Notes under the pieces: model-generated | The model's database searches: none | Told to the model about the DNA's origin: nothing | The model's input: the letters and a program-made list of their open reading frames with translations, nothing else | In this document: positions 56,186 through 60,560 of the stretch, piece by piece | Position numbering within the stretch: the first letter of the stretch is position 1 | How the letters are laid out: each line of letters begins with the position of its first letter | Position numbers and translations under genes: made by a program | Assembly (NCBI RefSeq): GCF_029433115.1 | Contig: NZ_JARNTV010000022.1 | Location: 1 to 60,560, forward strand | DNA: 60,560 bases | Direction: 5' to 3' | Source of the DNA: Sphingomonas sp. AOB5 | Lineage (GTDB): Bacteria > Pseudomonadota > Alphaproteobacteria > Sphingomonadales > Sphingomonadaceae

Positions 56186-57364
56186 TTAGGGCACCGGCGT
56201 TGCCGCCTTGGCCTTCTTGATGATCTCCGTCAGATAGTCGTCCGAGTAATCGACGCAAATCTCGCACCACAGCAGCTTGTGGTCGGACATCTGGTTCTTG
56301 CGATAGGTCGCCTTGAAATATTCGGCCTGTTTGTCGCGCGGCCGGGCGGCGCCCTTGGAGTCGGTCGCCATCTTCGCCGGCTTCACCACATCGATATAAT
56401 GATCCACGTCCTCGTCGCGATAGACGTGCTTGAGCATGTCGAACACGCCCGATCCGCCCACCTTGAAGCCCGGATGCGCGGATTTCACCGCGATCTGGTC
56501 ATAGTGGAAATTGCCGCCCAGATTGCTCTTCAGCGGCTTGGTCGGGATCGCGAACCCGGCCTTTTCCAGCGCCTGCATCGTCTCGTGCTCGGGCGAGATG
56601 ATGTTGAAGTCGCCCAGCAGGATATAGTTGGAATCCCAGCCCGCATCCTCGGGCCGCGCCCATTGGCGTTCCCTGGCGCGCTTGATCATGTCCTTCTTTT
56701 CGTCGCCCTGACGGTCGGCAAGGAACTGCGCGATCTTCTCGATCTCCTCGCGGCGCTGCTTCAGCCCGGCGCTGCCTTCGCCGTAGAAGATATGGACGGT
56801 GCACAGCTTGAACTTGAGCCAGGCCGAGCGGAAGGCGACCGCGAAGGGCGTCCGCGCGAACTGCACCTTTGTGGCGGGGGCGTTGGCGGCGCCCGGCGCG
56901 GCGATCTCCTGCCCCTCGGGCAGCACGATCTCCCCGGCTTCCTTGCAGAATTCGACCTTGGCCTTGCGATAGAGGAACGCGAGCCGCTCGTTATTGCCCG
57001 CGCCGCCCGAACGCCCACCCGCGGTGTCGGTGACCAGATAGTCCCAGCCCGAGCCGAGATGCTTGTCGATCAGCTCCTCGAGCTTGGTCAGGTCGCGATT
57101 GACCTCCTGCACGGCGACCAGATCGAAATGATCGATGATCTCGGCGATGTAGAGCATCGATTCGGTGGTGCGGTCATATCCGCCGCCATCGCCGAAATGC
57201 ATCAGGTTCCAGGTGGCGAGGCGCAGGCTGCGCTCGCTGGTGCCGGCATGGATCTCGGTGCGCAGCGCCGCCTTCAGCGCTTCCAGCCGCTCGGCGACGA
57301 ATTTCTGGCGGACCGGATTGTCCTTGAAATCCCGGTGCCAGCGCAGCGAATTGATCAGCGTCAT
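56186..57364 (-). CDS. Endonuclease/exonuclease/phosphatase (EEP) family protein
   Basis: 392 aa, cytoplasmic (no signal peptide). EEP motifs: LATWNLMHFGDGGGY (about residues 48-62), LVAVQEVNRDLTKLEELI (about 81-98, metal-ligand Glu), YILLGDFNIISPEHETM (about 239-255, Asp/Asn) and the final MSDHKLLWCEI (about 361-371, catalytic His). It is larger than most family members, with a middle insertion and a Lys-rich end. It could hydrolyse DNA, RNA or a phosphoester; the sequence does not say which. Confidence 0.85.
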   Translation of the reverse strand: MTLINSLRWHRDFKDNPVRQKFVAERLEALKAALRTEIHAGTSERSLRLATWNLMHFGDGGGYDRTTESMLYIAEIIDHFDLVAVQEVNRDLTKLEELIDKHLGSGWDYLVTDTAGGRSGGAGNNERLAFLYRKAKVEFCKEAGEIVLPEGQEIAAPGAANAPATKVQFARTPFAVAFRSAWLKFKLCTVHIFYGEGSAGLKQRREEIEKIAQFLADRQGDEKKDMIKRARERQWARPEDAGWDSNYILLGDFNIISPEHETMQALEKAGFAIPTKPLKSNLGGNFHYDQIAVKSAHPGFKVGGSGVFDMLKHVYRDEDVDHYIDVVKPAKMATDSKGAARPRDKQAEYFKATYRKNQMSDHKLLWCEICVDYSDDYLTEIIKKAKAATPVP

Positions 57365-57415
57365 GCGTGCATCCCCCTCGTCTTCAGGTGATGCGACCCG
57401 TTCGTGACAGCCGTC

Positions 57416-58660
57416 TTACGCGGCCCTGCGCAGTTCCAGACGTCCCCAGATCTCGACCAGTGCGTCCACCAGCTCGCGCATCATGCCTTCGTCATGCGCG
57501 GGGCCGGGGGTGAAGCGCAGGCGTTCGGTGCCGCGCGGCACGGTCGGGTAATTGATCGGCTGCACATACACGCCGTACTCGGCGAGCAGGATGTCGCTGA
57601 TCTTCTTTGCCTTCACCGGATCGCCGACCATCAGCGGCACGATATGGGTGGTCGTGTCCATCACCGGCAGCCCGGCGTCGCTCATCATCGCCTTCAGCGT
57701 CGCGGCGGCGGCCTGCTGGCCATCACGCTCGCTGCTGGAGGCCTTGAGGTGGCGGACCGAAGCCAGCGCGCCAGCGACCAGCACCGGCGACAGCGAGGTC
57801 GTGAAGATGAACCCCGGCGCATAGCTGCGGATCACATCGATGATCATCTTGTCGGCCGCGATATAGCCGCCCATCACGCCGAACGCCTTGCCCAGCGTGC
57901 CTTCGATGATCGTCAGCCGGTGTGCGGCCTCGTCACGATCAGAAATACCGCCGCCGCGCGGCCCGTACATGCCGACGGCATGGACCTCGTCCAGATAGGT
58001 GAGGGCGTTGTACTTGTCGGCCAGGTCGCACAGCGCATGGAGCGGGGCGACGTCGCCGTCCATCGAATAGACGCTTTCGAACGCGATCAGCTTGGGTACG
58101 GCGGGATCGTCCGCTGCCAGCAATTCCTCGAGATGGGCGAGGTCGTTGTGGCGGAACACGCGCTTCTCGCAGCCCGAATTGCGGATGCCCGCGATCATCG
58201 AGGCGTGGTTCAGCTCGTCCGAATAGACGATGCAGCCCGGCAGCACCTTGGCTAGCGTGGAGAGCGTCGCTTCGTTCGAGACATAGCCCGAGGTGAACAG
58301 CAGCGCGCCTTCCTTGCCGTGCAGGTCGGCCAGTTCGCCTTCCAGATCGACATGGTAATGGGTGTTGCCGCCGATGTTGCGCGTGCCGCCAGAGCCCGCG
58401 CCGACGTCGTGAAGGGCCTCCTCCATCGCCGCGATCACCTTGGGATGCTGGCCCATGGCGAGATAATCGTTCGAGCACCACACGGTGATCGGCTTCGGCC
58501 CGTTATGCCCGGCGAAGCAGCGCGCATTGGGGAACATGCCCCTGTTGCGCAGGATATCGATGAACACGCGATATCGGCCTTCGGCGTGGAGCCGGTCGAT
58601 CGCCGAACTGAAGACGCGCGCGTAGTCTACACCCGGCGCTGTGCTGTCGTTGTGGCCCAT
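57416..58660 (-). CDS. hemA: 5-aminolevulinate synthase
   Basis: 414 aa PLP enzyme of the alpha-oxoamine synthase family. It condenses glycine and succinyl-CoA to 5-aminolevulinate, the first step of haem synthesis by the C4 route typical of alphaproteobacteria. [15 protein letters not shown] (about residues 62-76), [20 protein letters not shown] (about 91-110), [19 protein letters not shown] (about 206-224) and the PLP-Lys motif [16 protein letters not shown] (Lys about 245) are present. It begins 52 nt upstream of the EEP gene's start on the same strand. Confidence 0.97.
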   Translation of the reverse strand: MGHNDSTAPGVDYARVFSSAIDRLHAEGRYRVFIDILRNRGMFPNARCFAGHNGPKPITVWCSNDYLAMGQHPKVIAAMEEALHDVGAGSGGTRNIGGNTHYHVDLEGELADLHGKEGALLFTSGYVSNEATLSTLAKVLPGCIVYSDELNHASMIAGIRNSGCEKRVFRHNDLAHLEELLAADDPAVPKLIAFESVYSMDGDVAPLHALCDLADKYNALTYLDEVHAVGMYGPRGGGISDRDEAAHRLTIIEGTLGKAFGVMGGYIAADKMIIDVIRSYAPGFIFTTSLSPVLVAGALASVRHLKASSSERDGQQAAAATLKAMMSDAGLPVMDTTTHIVPLMVGDPVKAKKISDILLAEYGVYVQPINYPTVPRGTERLRFTPGPAHDEGMMRELVDALVEIWGRLELRRAA

Positions 58661-58717
58661 GGTGGCGCCTCCCCTAGCCGGGATATTAGCGGATTTCCAG
58701 CCGGGGGAACCCTGCGT

Positions 58718-60385
58718 TCACCGCTTTTGTGTATCAATTCTGCGCCAGGGGTATGCATCCCGCGCATCGAGACGGCACAGGCCGGCGATCCGATAGGCCT
58801 GTGCATAGGCCGCGACTCGCGCGTCGTAATCGGCCGCGAACGAGTCGGCGAAGTTCCATCCGGGCGGGTTGAAGGTCGAAAATCCGTTGATCGTCGGCAC
58901 CCGCCAGCGCTGGGCGAGATACATGGCGTCGACATTGTGCGGATAGAGCGCGGCGATCTTCGCATCGAACTGCTGCGGCTCGTTTTGCCGGGCAGTGACG
59001 ACATAGAAGCTGGTGCAGCCCGGCGGCGGCGCGGGCAGCGACTCCAGCGCGGTCAGGTTGGTGGTGCGGTCCAGCTTGACCGGCGGGTTCAGGTTGATCT
59101 GCTCGACCACTAGCAGCAGCGCGGCGAGTCCCGCCAGATGCGGGGCGGAGCGTAGCCACGCCGCGAACTGCGCGCGATAGACCCCCGCGACCAGCAGCAG
59201 CACCGGCAGCACGAGGAACAGCTGATAGCGCAGCACGACGCGCAGCCCGCTCGCGCCCGGCACCAGCCAATGGACCAGGATCCAGGGCGACACGATCCAG
59301 AAGCGCAGGGTCAGCACCCAGCCGACCAGCAGCGCGATGGCGAAAATCCGCATCGCCTGGGTCTGGCCCGGACGGCGCAGCACGCGATGCGCGGCCAGCA
59401 TCGTCAGCGCGAACAGCAGCAGCGGAAACCCGCTCTGATGCTCGCCGGCAAGAAAGCGGCGGACGAACTCCGGCGAGAACAGGCCATGGACGATCCGGCT
59501 GATCCAGCCCCATGCCAGATTGCCCGGCCCGGTGTTGACCGGATCGAACAGGGTCACGGTGTAGCTCAGCACATAGCCATGCCCGCCGGTCTCGCGCGCC
59601 TTGGGCAGATAGACGCTGAGGAAGGGCAGGGTAAGGACAACGAACACCGCGCCGCAGATCGCCAGTGTGCCGATATGCGCGCGGATCAGGTCCCAGGCCG
59701 TGCGCGGCGCCGCGCGGCCCTGTGCCCATAGCCAGCACAGCACCAGCAACAGCGCGAAGAACAGGGTGAACCACGCCATGTAATAGGCGGTCAGCAGCCA
59801 TGCCGCGAGCAGCGCCGCGCAACCCGCACCCAGCAGGCGTGCTTTGCTGCGATGCCCGGCCAGCTCGGCGCGGGCGGCCTCGATCACCAGCAGCGCCACC
59901 AGCGGCAACAGCGCGATGCTGGCCACCTGCACATGCCCGCCCTGCACCACCAGATTGTTCGAGATGGTGAAGAGCAGCGCGACCATCGCCGCGACCGTCC
60001 ATTCCCAGCGCAGCGTCCGCGCCACCAGCGCATAGGCGGCGAAGAAACCGATCGTGCGGAAGGTCGCGATGTTCAGCGTGTCCGACAGGAACGGATCGAA
60101 CCAGATCCGCCAGAAGGAATAGATCAGCCCGTACAGCAGATAGCCGTCATTATAGCCGAGCGTGCCGCCATGCGGGTGGAAGTAGAGCGGCTGGTTCCAC
60201 ACGCCATGCCCGGTCAGCACGTTGCGCCAATGTTCGAGGATGCTGATCTCGATGATGCCGTCGGCGCGGTCGCCAAAGCCCAGCGCGAACCCGCTGAAAA
60301 TCTGCACGCGGAACACCAGCACCATGGCGAGCGCCCAGAGGGCGAGCAGCACCGCGCCCCGCGTCCATCTGCCGGTCGTTTCCAT
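58718..60385 (-). CDS. Large polytopic membrane protein, GT-C glycosyltransferase-like
   Basis: 555 aa from ATG 60385. About 11-12 transmembrane helices span residues 10-425 (for example LLALWALAMVLVFRVQIFSG, LLAAWLLTAYYMAWFTLFFA, AICGAVFVVLTLPFLSVYLP). A soluble C-terminal domain of about 125 residues follows. The first periplasmic loop has acidic residues after helix 1 (GFGDRADGIIEISILEHWRN), a position where GT-C transferases keep their catalytic Asp, so it may be a polyprenyl-phosphate-dependent sugar transferase. I cannot name the acceptor. It starts 1 nt after the stop of the gene at the right edge. Confidence 0.7.
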   Translation of the reverse strand: METTGRWTRGAVLLALWALAMVLVFRVQIFSGFALGFGDRADGIIEISILEHWRNVLTGHGVWNQPLYFHPHGGTLGYNDGYLLYGLIYSFWRIWFDPFLSDTLNIATFRTIGFFAAYALVARTLRWEWTVAAMVALLFTISNNLVVQGGHVQVASIALLPLVALLVIEAARAELAGHRSKARLLGAGCAALLAAWLLTAYYMAWFTLFFALLLVLCWLWAQGRAAPRTAWDLIRAHIGTLAICGAVFVVLTLPFLSVYLPKARETGGHGYVLSYTVTLFDPVNTGPGNLAWGWISRIVHGLFSPEFVRRFLAGEHQSGFPLLLFALTMLAAHRVLRRPGQTQAMRIFAIALLVGWVLTLRFWIVSPWILVHWLVPGASGLRVVLRYQLFLVLPVLLLVAGVYRAQFAAWLRSAPHLAGLAALLLVVEQINLNPPVKLDRTTNLTALESLPAPPPGCTSFYVVTARQNEPQQFDAKIAALYPHNVDAMYLAQRWRVPTINGFSTFNPPGWNFADSFAADYDARVAAYAQAYRIAGLCRLDARDAYPWRRIDTQKR

Positions 60386-60386
60386 C

Positions 60387-60560
60387 CTAGAGCGCTTCGA
60401 TCACGGTCAGGCCGAACCGCGCCAATGCGGGGACCAGCGCGTCGGTTCGCGCGTCGCGGGCCGTGAACACGGCGCGTCCGGCCACCGGCGCGTCCGGCCA
60501 GCTCTGACCGTCGGTCAGATAGGCGACGCGGCGTGCGATGCCCGGCCCGCCATCGACGAA
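60387..60560 (-). CDS. murI: Probable glutamate racemase, C-terminal fragment
   Basis: The last 57 codons of a gene running off the right edge, ending in TAG at 60387. The fragment reads FVDGGPGIARRVAYLTDGQS, then a segment ending ALVPALARFGLTVIEAL. The VDGGPGIARR stretch resembles the C-terminal part of MurI, which makes D-glutamate for peptidoglycan. With so little sequence the assignment is tentative; no catalytic Cys is visible here. Only 1 nt separates its stop from the start of the membrane protein gene. Confidence 0.45.
   Translation of the reverse strand, partial: FVDGGPGIARRVAYLTDGQSWPDAPVAGRAVFTARDARTDALVPALARFGLTVIEAL

Overview
The window looks like ordinary chromosome of a high-GC alphaproteobacterium, most likely Sphingomonas or a close sphingomonad. 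Supporting evidence: 5-aminolevulinate synthase (C4 haem route), an sdhCDA order, a TonB-dependent receptor, XdhC/MocA-type genes, betaine-lipid genes, many GTG/TTG starts, and repeated GC-rich palindromes. I see no prophage, IS element, CRISPR array or rRNA operon. All assignments are from reading the sequence; nothing was searched against a database.

Layout. 1-5.4 kb (minus): a cut-off membrane protein, a C13-type cysteine peptidase, a small membrane protein, a frame-broken alpha/beta hydrolase and sdhCDA. 5.5-8.3 kb: two tandem soluble chemoreceptors with N-terminal globin-like sensor domains. 8.3-15.3 kb: SDR, prmA, phhA, a DUF2459-type protein, a lipase-like hydrolase, a lipoprotein, a glycerophosphodiester phosphodiesterase, and an XdhC-MocA pair. 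15.2-20.0 kb (minus): a complete MacA-MacB-TolC type tripartite exporter. 20.1-24.4 kb: acs and an M13 metallopeptidase. 24.5-33.6 kb: membrane protein, AlkD-like protein, POT peptide transporter, nitroreductase, GntR regulator, signal peptidase I, lipoprotein, acyl-CoA dehydrogenase, threonylcarbamoyl-AMP synthase and aquaporin. 33.7-38.3 kb: msrA, galE, a ParE-type toxin-antitoxin pair, a ZnuD-like TonB receptor and tRNA-Lys. 38.3-41.9 kb: folK, a family-5 uracil-DNA glycosylase, and the two agmatine-to-putrescine enzymes. 42-47.3 kb: M28 peptidase, S9 peptidase and a CE15-like esterase. 47.3-52.8 kb: rpsD, trmJ, an unrecognised lipoprotein/membrane-protein pair, and rpiB-glyA-nrdR. 52.9-55.7 kb: two small lipoproteins followed by btaA-btaB. 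55.7-60.5 kb: a DUF695-like protein, an EEP-family hydrolase, hemA, a large polytopic membrane protein and a probable murI 3' end.

The most interesting points are: (1) the globin-chemoreceptor pair, in which one copy keeps a His at the likely haem-ligand position and the other has Tyr; (2) a btaAB betaine-lipid operon with a Pho-box-like sequence in front of it; (3) a perfect 18-bp inverted-repeat element inserted in frame in the linker of the Sua5-type gene, with a structurally similar element beside tRNA-Lys; (4) two related ~125-bp palindromic elements that each begin 5-7 nt after a stop codon, plus a separate perfect 32-bp inverted repeat; (5) five convergent gene pairs that share one CTAG tetranucleotide as both stop codons. 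No clearly new defence or biosynthetic system was found. The least explained coding unit is the two-gene pair at 49408-50579.
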